A program made the translations under genes and the position numbers. Of a DNA stretch of 64,000 nucleotides, positions 44,964-54,251 are shown piece after piece. Under the pieces are notes generated by a model, which worked only from the letters and a program-made list of their open reading frames with translations, made no database searches and was not told where the DNA came from. The stretch's first letter is position 1. Each line of letters begins with the position of its first letter. Source of the stretch: Toxorhynchites rutilus septentrionalis (Eukaryota > Arthropoda > Insecta > Diptera > Culicidae); assembly GCF_029784135.1 (NCBI RefSeq), contig NC_073746.1:291920089-291984088 (forward strand), written 5' to 3'.

Positions 44964-45781
44964 TCACAGGAGGGTTGTGTCCGAGACACGACCGCATAGT
45001 TGACGTAGGATTCCGTTAGGCTATCTGTTGATTTCAAATATATTTGAAGAATTACATCGTTAAACTCTTTGATAATGATTGGGTTTTAATGTCTCTGTTA
45101 GGGAACACATTGTGGTAGGAACAAAAGTTTCCCCTACTAGTGATTCCCGATAATCGTTCGATTAATCGATTAATCGAATACTTCCTACAGAAATCGATTA
45201 TTAATCGAACGAATACTGCGCAACCAATAATCTAAACGAACGAATAATTTTCGTCGATTAATCGATCCAATGAGAAATATTAGTCTAACTAATTATTCCT
45301 CTCAGTGTGACGATTAATCGATTAATCGATTATTTGGGGCGACCAATCGTATCGAATATCAAACTGCTGAAAAGTATTCGATTAGCTGATGAACGATTAA
45401 TTTCATAAATCGGAGATCACTACCCCCTACTTTCATGTATTTTCAATGTCGATTTCCCCCAGGCAGCTTGGTTTTGATGTCTCTGTTAGGGACCCGCCGC
45501 ATGTGTCGTCAATTTCGACCAATCAGAAGTGGGTATTCCCGTTAGGATAGGGGCTGAGATTTTTCAATTGTTCGATAGTTAGTTTCATGACATATATTAT
45601 TTTCCTCAAAACAAAAAATTGTTATGGAGTGCCGAAATCTATTGACGTAAAAATTTCATCAATCCATCAAGAAATGACTGAGCAATGAGCGTTTGAAATT
45701 GGACAATTTTCACGATGTGCTCGATTATCGATTTTCAATTTGTACCCCAATATGTTCCCGAAAGACGTAATCCTACGTCAA
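44964..45781 (-). mobile_element. E-family element, copy 3 (818 bp)
   Basis: Left TCACAGGAGG then hairpin GTGTC-CGA-GACAC and TTGACGTAGGATTCCG; right CGTAATCCTACGTCAA. It is inserted in an A run inside ORF1. It carries a nested hAT-type MITE at 45138-45422. As far as I can read it is the same, base for base, as copy 4 at 50713-51530. Confidence 0.85.
45138..45422. mobile_element. hAT-like MITE nested in E copy 3
   Basis: Ends TAGTGATTCCCGAT and (inverse) TAGTGATCTCCGAT; 8-bp flanks TCCCCTAC and CCCCCTAC differ at one base. The interior is full of ATTAATCGATTAATCG. 285 bp, non-coding. Confidence 0.8.
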
Positions 45782-46495
45782 AATTAAAAATTTTATCTGC
45801 AATGCACCTGCCTCTTGTGTGAACTGCAAGGGAAATCACGCCTCTACCAGTAGGAAGTGCCCAGCGTGGATCGCAGAGGATAACATCACCAGAGTCCGAA
45901 TTGACCAAGGTGTGTCATATAAGGAAGCTAAATCCATTTTTGAGAACAAAATGGTCCTTCCTTTGCTAGTAAGCTTCAAGAAAGACTAGTCAAAATCCAG
46001 AATACTGGTTGTTCTCAATGCAAATGCATCTGCAATCAGGCTAAGCAAACTTCTTCAGAAAAAGCAGTTCCAATCCCGTCCAGTAATCCACAGGAATCGG
46101 AACTCAGCACCTCCTCGTCAGATTCAGAATCCGACCCAGAAATTTCTATGGAAATTGAAACTACCCCCTCCAACAAGAGGAAAAATACAAACAAAAGGTC
46201 AACCTCAGATGAATTCAAATCATCAGAAGAGGAAATTTTTAGAGGAAAAGAATCCAATAGGAAGAAATCCAAAAACCAAAAATATAACTCAACCCAACCA
46301 GCCAACGAATCCAAACCATCCACTTCCCCCCAACCATCCACTTCATTCCAACCAACCACCGCATCCAAAACTAAAACCTCCAACCAATCCAACCATTCAA
46401 ACAAACCCACCCCACCTGGCAACAAATCAATTGCCAAAGTTTCCAAAAATGATTCTAGACTGAAGAACAAATCCAGCAAATCTACCCATTCCTAA
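45782..46495 (+). pseudogene. LINE ORF1, C-terminal part
   Basis: Continues the second/third zinc knuckle: ICNAPASCVNCKGNHASTSR then KC. A frameshift near 45945-45960 (one missing C in CTTCC) moves the reading to the frame that contains CSQCKCICNQ, a Ser/Asp-rich acidic part, and a Ser/Thr/Pro/Asn/Lys-rich tail to the stop at 46495. Without the E insertion and this base, ORF1 would be about 475 residues. Confidence 0.75.
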
Positions 46496-46837
46496 TCTCA
46501 AGTCTTCTGATGAGGAAAACAAGCAAACCAAAGAAGTCCAACGGAAACGGACAAGGAACGAACAAACAAATCAAATAAATGAAAGAAACAACACACACAT
46601 ACACACACCAACAATAAACACCCACATAACAACAATCAACAATCACATGCTAACACTCTATACCACTCCACTCCAAATAAAAATAACACTAACACAAATA
46701 ACACACACACCAGGAAAGTTTCCAGCCCTCCAAAGGGTAATAATAAAAACAAATAAATTATTCCTTCTATTACATAATTTTAACCTTTGATCTGCAGCAT
46801 TTTTATATCAATCAATATTATTTTAGTTAAACTGAAC

Positions 46838-47215
46838 GGCCCGGAGTTGCCGCCCACCTTATTTTTGAGGGAGGTAGGATGGACGGCGGCTCCAGCCCTC
46901 GATCTCTTGATACTATTTACCATACTTTTCATAAAATAATTCATAAATCGAAAGACCTGGAGCCACCTTCCGCCTTATTCAAGGAGGGATGGGACGGAGG
47001 GCGGTCTTCTGGCTTTCACTTATTCATATTATATTTAATCGGATTATTTCTTTAAATAACTTTCATAATCGTAGGACCGGAAACCGACTCTCACCTTATT
47101 TTGGAGATGGTAGGGTGAGCGGCGGTTCCTAGTCTAATATTATATTTTCTCTAAAGGCCGGGAGTTGTCCTCCATTTCACTCAGTGGGATTGATGGCGAA
47201 GACTCACGGTTGCAG
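46838..47215 (+). repeat. tandem stem-loops in the 3' UTR of retroposon Y
   Basis: Three good and one weaker unit, about 110-120 bp apart, start near 46846, 46960, 47080 and 47158. Each starts GGAG/GGAA and folds: for instance GGAGTTGCCGCCCACCTTA against TAGGATGGACGGCGGCTCC. The stems differ between units, but most changes are compensated or give G-U pairs, which suggests selection for RNA structure. Confidence 0.7.
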
Positions 47216-47605
47216 ACACCATAAGGACAGCACTATCGGACGACGCCGTCGAGCAAAAAAGGACCATCGAGTTCCTAAAGGATACAGGTTTATTCGATCA
47301 GATCTAATGACAAATTACTAAATCTACCTATACTGATAAAACTACGTTTGTTTTCTCTTCTAATTTCAGCAAAAGATGAGCAGGTTTTTTACGCCCTTTT
47401 TAGAAGCGAGCTCGTCAAGCACACTAAAAGGGGCTTTTTCCCTGCTCCATTTGTTTGGTTGTGTTTTTGGCCCCAGAGCCGTGTAGGGTGCGGCGATACG
47501 ACATACATCCATAGCGGTTACTAGGACTGAGTCGAGCGAGAATAACGAATTTTGCAATAGTTTTTCTTAGTTTTTCTTCAGTTAAATTTCCCGCCCTCAA
47601 GGGCA

Positions 47606-47639
47606 AGAGACGAATGAACTCTCAGAGTTTAAAGTCTCT
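47606..47639 (+). repeat. retroposon 3' stem-loop tail, copy 5
   Basis: AGAGAC and GTCTCT enclose CTCAGAGTTTAAA. It stands right before the end of retroposon Y and its (TACCAG)n tail. Confidence 0.8.
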
Positions 47640-48723
47640 CTAATTCATTACCAGTACCAGTACCAAGCTGCCTGCGGGGAATCGACATTGTAAATACATA
47701 AAAGTAGGGGGAACTTTTGTTCCTACTGACATGTGTTCCCTAACAGAGACAACAAAACCAAGGTGCCCGAGGGAAAGCGGTATTGCGAGTTAGGGGAATT
47801 TTTATATTGCAAGTAAGGTGAGTGATACGATTAATTCTAGCAAATAAAATTTAAATTTGGAACTTTAATTTTGGTTGCTTGGTGAAATTTCATATCAATA
47901 ACGTTTATTGTGAAAAATTTAGCACAAGTGTAAGTGTAAAATTGTATATGGTAACAGTTGTGTTAAAAATGACTTGATGTTCAATATATTTAAATTTTAA
48001 ATATTTAAATTTATTTAAATTTTGGTAAATAAAAACCAAGGTATGTTCCCGCTCGAGAACGGGTTGTTTAGTTTAAGCTGTCTGTTTTGTTGTGTTCATT
48101 TTTACCCAAGGAAAGTTTATACGGCGAGAAAAGTTGGAAAAGGGAAGAACTATTAGAAGAAGTGATTTTTCATATATTTTCCATATTGCTAGTCCATTTA
48201 AAATTCTTTTCTCATTAGTTTAAATAAAAACCCAGAAAGTAGAAATTATAAAAGAAAACCACCTTCTCCATTTTAATATGTTTTCTCTACATTAAAGTAA
48301 CATGTTTTTACTGATGAGATAAATTGATAATTGTGTTCTGTTTTGGTAAAAATCTTATATTACATTGATAAGTTTTTTTTATTTGTTTCATCCATACATA
48401 ACACAGAAGGCATCTCGTCTAGGATCACAGAGGGCGGATTTCATCAAATTTCGTTTCACTTCGGTATATTTTATCTGATACGCACCATCCGACGACTGTT
48501 TACCATCCTTCTGTCACCATCACTCAGTAAACACTGATGGAGTGAACAAACAATACCCAACAACCAAACAAATCGGTCCTTTTCAGGGCCACCATATCAT
48601 TATCAAAGAGTTTAACGATGTAATTCTTCAAATATATCCAAAATCAGCATGCAACAGATAGCCTAACGGAATCCTACGTCAACTATGCGGTCATGTCTCG
48701 GACACAACCCTTCTGTGACTTTT

Positions 48724-49440
48724 TAAGTCAAATATGCGCCGTTTTGTTCGATGACTTGTTCCCAACGAGATGCCAACTTTATAATACCCCTGTTATATAA
48801 GCTCGCTTCCTTATTGGCAAAAAAACTCGGATAGCCAATTTTCACAGGCCTCTTTTGTGGCTAACTTCTGACTACCTAGCTCGTTCGCCATGGACAAAAA
48901 CAGGTGGTAGTCACTTGGTGCAAGGTCCGGACTATACGGCGGATGCAAAAGAACCTCCCATCCGAGCTCCCGGAGCTTCTGGCGCGTCACCGAAGAAGTG
49001 TGTGGCCTGGCGTTGTCCTGATGGAAGACAATGCGGCCTCTGTTTATCAAAGATGGCCTCTTCTTCATGAGTGCTACCTTCAAGCGGTCCAGTTGTTGGC
49101 AGTACAGGTCCGAATTGAGCGTTTGGCCATAGGGAAGCAGCTCATAATTGATTATTCCTTGACAATCCCACCAAACACACAGCAGAACCTTCCTGGCCGT
49201 TAATGAGGGCTTGGCCACCGTCTGAGCCGCTTCAGCGGGCTTCGACCACGACCGTTTGCGCTTCACGTTGTCGTAAGTGGCCCACTTTTCATCGCCAGTC
49301 ACCATCCGCTTCAGAAACGGGTCGATTTTGTTGCGATTCAGCAGCGATTCACATGCGTCGATACGGTCAAAGATGTTTTTTTGCGTCAACGTGTGTGGCA
49401 CCCATACATCGAGCTTCTTTGTGAATCCAAGCTTCTTCAA
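48724..49440 (-). pseudogene. mariner transposase, catalytic domain
   Basis: From KKLGFTKKLDVWVPHTLTQK (the second HTH/linker, with the WVPH-L motif) through VTGDEKWATYDN (first D), IVFHQDNARPHTS (second D) to YSPDLAPSDYHLF (third D). There are 34 residues between second and third Asp, so DD34D, a true mariner. Near 48814-48820 a run of T causes a frameshift after LSEFF; the C-terminus (YNRGIIKLASRWEQVI, then NGAYLT) continues in another frame to 48724. Confidence 0.92.
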
Positions 49441-49463
49441 ATGGTTAATAACGGTTTGATGAC

Positions 49464-49752
49464 TTATCCCCAGCTCTTGGCCGATGCTACGGCTGCTATG
49501 CTATGCCGGTCTTTCTCGGCTAATTCAGCGATTTTGTCGCAATTTTCGACGACAGGCCTTCCGGAGCGTGGCGCATCTTCGACGACCTCTACACCAGAAC
49601 GAAAACGTAGAAACCATCGTTGTGCGGTGGAAATGGAAACTGTATCGGGTCCATAAACTGCACAAATTTTATTGGCAGCTTGAGATGCATTTTTGCCTTT
49701 GTCATAGTAGTACTGTAAAATATGTCGGATTTTCTCTTTATTTTGCTCCATA
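49464..49752 (-). pseudogene. mariner transposase, N-terminal domain
   Basis: Starts MEQNKEKIRHILQYYYDKGK and contains the first helix-turn-helix (ASQAANKICAVYG, ISTAQRWFLRFRSG) and the GRP linker (APRSGRPVV). A 2-bp insertion in GCTATGCTATG (about 49490-49502) shifts the frame shortly after EKDRHS, separating it from the catalytic part. Apart from this and the C-terminal shift the gene is intact. Confidence 0.92.
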
Positions 49753-49831
49753 TTTGCGACACTATAACTCACGAACGACTTAACCAAACAAAACACTGTC
49801 AAGGACTATATTATAGCGCGCAAAAATACCT

Positions 49832-50228
49832 TTCCAACAAGCTATAGTATTACTCGATACAATGAGTATCTACTATCTCAATTCGCTCATTATATCCCGA
49901 TTATGTTCGAGGGTCGTGTAATCAATGCTCTGACACGAAGCTGCAGGGCGTCTGAATGCAGAATATTACACCAGTTGGAAAATTATAATCAATGCGGCGA
50001 AGGCTCAGACTATTCTTTTCCCGCATTCGAGATCTCCTAGATTAGCTGCGGCTGACAAGGTAAATTTTCGATTCGGCGACTCATCTACTGAATGGTCCAA
50101 CGAAGTCACATATTTAGAACTCACATTGTGATAATTCATCGGATAAATGGATTTAGTGTAATTATTCATAACAAGTGGTTGTTGCTCTACTGCATGGAGT
50201 GACTTTATTCACATTGCTCAAAATGAGA
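49832..50228 (+). pseudogene. non-LTR retrotransposon RT fragment (49930-50135) in unassigned DNA
   Basis: The + strand frame reads YYTSWKIIINAAKAQTILFP, the region after the RT active site in I/Jockey-type LINEs (Y-W-KINA-KT-A-F), then SNEVTYLELTL, which resembles the Y-L-G block. Only about 70 codons remain. Confidence 0.6.
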
Positions 50229-50230
50229 TA

Positions 50231-50648
50231 CAGTAAACATTCACTAACTGGGCGAAAAGGGAGGACCAGTTATCGACATTCGCGTTTTAACTGGTCCGGC
50301 ATGTTAAACGTCAAATAAAATTTGGGGGGAACTTCAATTAATTGTTTGATTCGCGTTGATCATGAAATTGGATAAACAAAACAAACCAATGGAATTTGGC
50401 ATTGAGTGCGACAACAGGTATGAAATATAATTTGAGGAAATAATTTTTCTGCAATCAATATTTTTGTCATTCGAAAATAATGTCAATTTTCATAACATTT
50501 CGAATGCCCCTCACAGCATATCTTCCATTTGAATATGGCGGCGATTGTTTACGAAATTCTGCTTTTTAACTGGTCCAAGGACCAGTTAACGTTCGCCTAG
50601 TTAAAAAGCAGACCAGTTAAACCAGGACCAGTTAGCGAACGATTACTG
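50231..50648. mobile_element. pogo-like MITE
   Basis: TA at 50229-50230 and 50649-50650; ends CAGTAAACATTCACTAACTG and, inverted, CAGTAATCGTTCGCTAACTG. 418 bp, non-coding. It has inner motifs ACTGGTCC/GGACCAGT on both halves. Confidence 0.88.
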
Positions 50649-50712
50649 TATCTAAGATTGCTCAAAGAATATTGTAATTCAAAGTTACGTCCAATTCCTA
50701 CAAAAAAAAAAG

Positions 50713-51530
50713 TCACAGGAGGGTTGTGTCCGAGACACGACCGCATAGTTGACGTAGGATTCCGTTAGGCTATCTGTTGATTTCAAATATATTTGAAGAA
50801 TTACATCGTTAAACTCTTTGATAATGATTGGGTTTTAATGTCTCTGTTAGGGAACACATTGTGGTAGGAACAAAAGTTTCCCCTACTAGTGATTCCCGAT
50901 AATCGTTCGATTAATCGATTAATCGAATACTTCCTACAGAAATCGATTATTAATCGAACGAATACTGCGCAACCAATAATCTAAACGAACGAATAATTTT
51001 CGTCGATTAATCGATCCAATGAGAAATATTAGTCTAACTAATTATTCCTCTCAGTGTGACGATTAATCGATTAATCGATTATTTGGGGCGACCAATCGTA
51101 TCGAATATCAAACTGCTGAAAAGTATTCGATTAGCTGATGAACGATTAATTTCATAAATCGGAGATCACTACCCCCTACTTTCATGTATTTTCAATGTCG
51201 ATTTCCCCCAGGCAGCTTGGTTTTGATGTCTCTGTTAGGGACCCGCCGCATGTGTCGTCAATTTCGACCAATCAGAAGTGGGTATTCCCGTTAGGATAGG
51301 GGCTGAGATTTTTCAATTGTTCGATAGTTAGTTTCATGACATATATTATTTTCCTCAAAACAAAAAATTGTTATGGAGTGCCGAAATCTATTGACGTAAA
51401 AATTTCATCAATCCATCAAGAAATGACTGAGCAATGAGCGTTTGAAATTGGACAATTTTCACGATGTGCTCGATTATCGATTTTCAATTTGTACCCCAAT
51501 ATGTTCCCGAAAGACGTAATCCTACGTCAA
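50713..51530 (-). mobile_element. E-family element, copy 4 (818 bp)
   Basis: Same sequence as copy 3 including the nested hAT-like MITE (50887-51171), inserted in an A run. Its right end is 30 bp from the poly(A) signal of the SLC44 gene, so it lies just beyond that gene's 3' end. Confidence 0.9.
50887..51171. mobile_element. hAT-like MITE nested in E copy 4
   Basis: Same position and sequence as in E copy 3 (offset 5749), so it was inserted before the two E copies separated. Confidence 0.8.
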
Positions 51531-51559
51531 AACAAAGTTTCTAAAATTGTGCCCATTGT

Positions 51560-51565
51560 TTTATT
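51560..51565 (-). promoter_or_regulatory. poly(A) signal of SLC44 gene
   Basis: AATAAA on the reverse strand 78 nt after the stop codon at 51643. Confidence 0.65.
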
Positions 51566-51642
51566 ACATACAAAGTAAAATCAATATTCCACACCGCACA
51601 CAATACAGAAGAAAAAAATGTTATCGTCTTGCGTTGATAGTA

Positions 51643-51876
51643 TCAGTCCACCGTTTCAGAAATAGTTTTAGCAAGTTTTCTCCTCGAGCCAGATTCTACG
51701 GTCCATGCTTTACCGCCTCGCAGTGTGCTGGCCGTGCGATGATCGTGCACGGCCAGTGCTTTTTTCGAGTTCTGCACGAATTCCATCAGTCCTCGCGACA
51801 TGTAATAGGGCCTACCGATGCCATCATTTGTCTCGCAGTCCTCACAGAAGCACAGAAAAATTGTATCGACCGTCAT
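51643..51876 (-). CDS. SLC44 choline-transporter-like protein, last exon
   Basis: Acceptor TATTCCCTCAG at 51877. It encodes 77 residues: MTVDTIFLCFCEDCETNDG then RPYYMSRGLMEFVQ and a polar tail. The TVDT-FLCFCED-E-NDG...PY-MS-L sequence is the conserved C-terminus of SLC44/CTL proteins, facing the cytosol. Stop at 51643. Confidence 0.92.
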   Translation of the reverse strand: MTVDTIFLCFCEDCETNDGIGRPYYMSRGLMEFVQNSKKALAVHDHRTASTLRGGKAWTVESGSRRKLAKTISETVD

Positions 51877-51948
51877 CTGAGGGAATAGAAAAATTTTCGT
51901 TAGCGAAAGGAGAGATTGTTCAAGCACGGGTATGAAAAATCGTCACAC

Positions 51949-52329
51949 CTCGTAGACAGTCATGAAGCAATGCGCCACGAGGTAAGCAAATATCCCCACG
52001 AGGATGATAGGGACGTATGGGTGGTGTAATCCGGTTTTCTTTTGAACTATCTCCATTCCAATCAGGCACGTGGCCACCACTACAAACACTTTGGCTAGGA
52101 TCAGTACGAAGTCTCCCACTGAGTTGATCGCGAAGACTCGAAGCGCGTTGTTTGTAAGCAGGCGGAAAGCATTTTTTCCGGCCTTACAGAATGGATCCCC
52201 ATGCATGGCGGTTATGATATAAGCATTCCGGGTAATGTACTGTAGAAATCTCTCGAAACATTTCAAGCAACATTGACAGCATTCGAAAATGCAGCTCGTC
52301 ACTTTGTTCCGGCGATCACGAATGGAATA
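51949..52329 (-). CDS. SLC44 choline-transporter-like protein, fourth visible exon
   Basis: 127 codons, from TTTTGCAG|TATTCC to GAG|GTGTGA. It contains the signature Cys-rich CIFECCQCCLKCFERFLQYI, the NAYIITAMHG motif and two membrane segments (INSVGDFVLILAKVFVVVAT and VPIILVGIFAYLVAHCF). These are strongly conserved in the Choline_transpo family. Confidence 0.95.
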
Positions 52330-52383
52330 CTGCAAAATAAAAACAAATGATCGGCAACTCATAACATCCGTAGAACATCTTAC

Positions 52384-52752
52384 CATCAGAAGTTTCAACG
52401 ACGCTCGTAAAAACTGTACAAGTGCTATGATGAAAGACCCGAACGCAACGGTGCCCATATGGTAGCGTAGCAAATTGCCGAAGCTTTTTGCAATGGGATT
52501 TTTCAGGCGTGATTTATTGCGAGTGAAAAACCAACAAGCCACCGCACCCGCGATAACCATGTGCTGGCAGCCGATTATAAACTGACAAAACCAGAAAAAT
52601 GCCAGTAAATTGTACCAGCGGGTGAAAAGCATTGTGGAGTCTTTCACGTATTTTGCACTGTGATTGTTTTCGACCTTCAGCATTCCGGAACTCTCGATCC
52701 ACATGGTGAAGTAGATATATAGCGTGATTACCACCGCAATTGATATGAATGT
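52384..52752 (-). CDS. SLC44 choline-transporter-like protein, third visible exon
   Basis: 123 codons, acceptor GTTCGCGCAG|ACATTC and donor ATG|GTAAGA. It encodes TFISIAVVITLYIYFTMWIE and two more membrane segments (FFWFCQFIIGCQHMVIAGAV and MGTVAFGSFIIALVQFLRA). I chose the acceptor that gives a 58-bp intron and keeps the P-x-x-TF alignment of the family; a nearer AG would give a 31-bp intron. Confidence 0.88.
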
Positions 52753-52810
52753 CTGCGCGAACAAAATAGTTTGAGTGATCTGTGCAATATAAGAGATTGT
52801 AAATTGTCAC

Positions 52811-53297
52811 CAGTATAGGCTCCAACAGTAGAAAAGGCATATTGGAGATGGCCTTCCCCGCTTCCCGAAATAGCTGCACCACAAGTTTGATTCTTTTCCG
52901 CATTACCAAAATTACTAAGTACACCAGCAGTGTGGCAACCGTGGCCGCAATGGCGTAGTACAGGTAATTGTTGACTCTCATTCTAGCCCCTGCACCCATC
53001 GACTCGGGTATATTTTCAGTTTCATGATTCCACTTGATCCACAACCAGACCGTGCCCACGGTGCAGACAACTACGACCGCCAGCAGCACGAGCCACACTA
53101 TCAATCCGGGTATGAACCTTAACAGGACCAAGGTGAGGAGTGAGAACACGAACGCTATGACACAAAGCCACAGCATTTCCATGTAGCACGCCTCGAGATC
53201 TTCCGAAACCTCCTGGAAGTAGTTCCGCAGCCCCGTGCGGGTGATGACATCCTCCGCGGGATTCTCCCTGCGCACGCAGCGGTTGAGTAAAGGTTTG
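52811..53297 (-). CDS. SLC44 choline-transporter-like protein, second visible exon
   Basis: After the acceptor CTCCTTTTTAG it encodes KPLLNRCVRRENPAEDVITR, a loop with conserved Cys, then three membrane segments (MLWLCVIAFVFSLLTLVLLR; LIVWLVLLAVVVVCTVGTVW; YLYYAIAATVATLLVYLVIL) and KAISNMPFLLLEPIL. The family is known for proton-linked or exchange transport of choline and ethanolamine at plasma and mitochondrial membranes; the exact substrate here cannot be told. The five exons give 524 residues; about 100-150 N-terminal residues, including the first membrane segment and first extracellular loop start, lie upstream outside the recognised exons. Confidence 0.93.
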
Positions 53298-53364
53298 CTA
53301 AAAAGGAGAAAATCAGTCAGCTTTTGACTCAAAGCAAAATAATTTCTAGATCTTTTCAACATAC

Positions 53365-53468
53365 TATCCTTCGATGTCTTCGCATCTGCTGACACACTGC
53401 CGGTGGAGATCGGATGAGACGCCGGAGGACTCAACCAGTAGATACTTCTGATCGGTGCGATCCGAACC
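53365..53468 (-). CDS. SLC44 choline-transporter-like protein, first visible exon
   Basis: 104 nt from CTATTCCCAAG| to GGATA|GTATGT. It encodes GSDRTDQKYLLVESSGVSSD then LHRQCVSRCEDIEGY, the extracellular loop with paired Cys typical of CTL proteins. Joined to the next exon the frame is kept (104+487 nt = 197 codons). The longer open frame through the intron is in another phase and is not the protein. Confidence 0.8.
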
Positions 53469-53717
53469 CTTGGGAATAGAAGATCAGTTATGTAGTATTT
53501 CTACAAGGTAAGATATCATTGTTTAAAACAGTGCCGGCATCTCATACAGTGAATCAATTTTAAAATTCTGTTGACAAGGGTTCATGGAAATTCCAAAACC
53601 GAGAAAAAGTATTTATTTAAATAAAAAAAGTCGAAGTATTCTTCATCACATTCTACAAGTTTTTTTTTTGGAAACGATTTCAGGTTCGAAGCAATGTATT
53701 TCATTCACACCGTGATA
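53469..53717 (-). other. intron of the SLC44 gene, start
   Basis: No further SLC44 exon was recognised to the right edge; if the gene extends that way, its next intron contains all elements from 53720 on. Confidence 0.4.
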
Positions 53718-53920
53718 TACAGTCAATCGCAAAATTAAGTATACAACTCGTGCTGGTTTGTTATTGTTGAGTTTTTCGGGGTTAAAAAATAAATAATTAA
53801 ATGCGATTTATATTCATCGTAAAATCGATCCATTTTACTCTCATGTAGTGATAAGAAAAAAATTAAAATGGTCACATTTCTACTTCATGTTTAAAATACA
53901 AACAAAAAATCTCCAATTAA

Positions 53921-54158
53921 CATATTAAGGACCGCACGTTTTGGGGCAAACTTGTACCCTTCATTTGTCCGGATTCCACGAATGAGATCGTTTCCTTTGG
54001 TGTGGATGAGACGAAGGCGAGCCATCGGTAGGCTTTGTTAGATTCTTGGCAGACCAAGGATTAAACCATCGAGTGTAGAAAACACGGGTTATTTCATGAT
54101 CCATCCATAATAGACGGAACGCGAAACACGAGAAAACTCGTGAGCGGCCCGCAATATG
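53921..54158. mobile_element. 238-bp TTAA MITE, copy 2
   Basis: TTAA at 53917-53920 and TTCA at 54159-54162; CATATTAAGGACC and CATATTGCGGGCC ends. Same length as copy 1, with about 10% differences. Confidence 0.88.
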
Positions 54159-54251
54159 TTCAGACGTTGCAAAATTGAGTGTACAGTTCAAGTTTTTCTT
54201 AAAACGAAAATTGAAATCAGTTCGAAAATGTTAATAGATAACAAAAATCCA

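Larger units (their letters stand above)
43421..47664 (+). mobile_element. ORF1-only non-LTR retrotransposon Y
   Basis: AAGCTGCCTG at 43411-43420 and 47665-47674 is the target duplication. Layout: 5' UTR 43421-44250, ORF1 44251-46495 (split by E copy 3), 3' UTR with tandem stem-loops 46838-47215, terminal stem-loop 47606-47639 and a TTACCAGTACCAGTACC tail. There is no ORF2: between the ORF1 stop and the tail no endonuclease or RT motif occurs. It resembles a half-LINE depending on a helper. Confidence 0.75.
42577..48719 (+). mobile_element. E-family element, copy 2, expanded by retroposons
   Basis: Same ends as copy 1: TTGACGTAGGATTACGTC at 42577 and GGAATCCTACGTCAACTATG plus the GTGTC...GACAC hairpin ending GTGAC at 48719, in T runs. 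Its own parts are 42577-42988 and 47665-48719; 42989-47664 are two retroposons inserted in its tandem-repeat region. The CCCGCTCGAGAACGGG palindrome recurs at 48049. Confidence 0.75.
40231..49831 (-). mobile_element. mariner element (DD34D), expanded by nested insertions
   Basis: The 3' terminus is at left: TTAGGCTGTCAAAAAAGTCC after TA at 40231, a mariner-type inverted repeat. Its own sequence is only 40231-40262, 42529-42576 and 48720-49831, about 1.2 kb, a normal mariner length; the remaining 8.4 kb are two E-family insertions with their own contents. The transposase is on the reverse strand. At the right the expected inverted repeat stops after AAAAATACC (about 49831), so that end is truncated. 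Confidence 0.75.

Noticed and set aside
45138..45422. ATTAATCGATTAATCG runs as a CRISPR-like or regulatory array
   Set aside because: Irregular spacing and clear MITE ends with duplicated flanks explain it.
46036..46479. 147-codon reverse-strand frame over LINE ORF1
   Set aside because: Antisense shadow of the acidic and Ser/Pro-rich ORF1 tail.
52514..53434. 306-codon frame as the full SLC44 protein start
   Set aside because: Its first ~45 codons read an intron (GTATGT...TTTTTAG) out of phase and its last ~75 codons are out of phase past 52810; spliced exons match the family.
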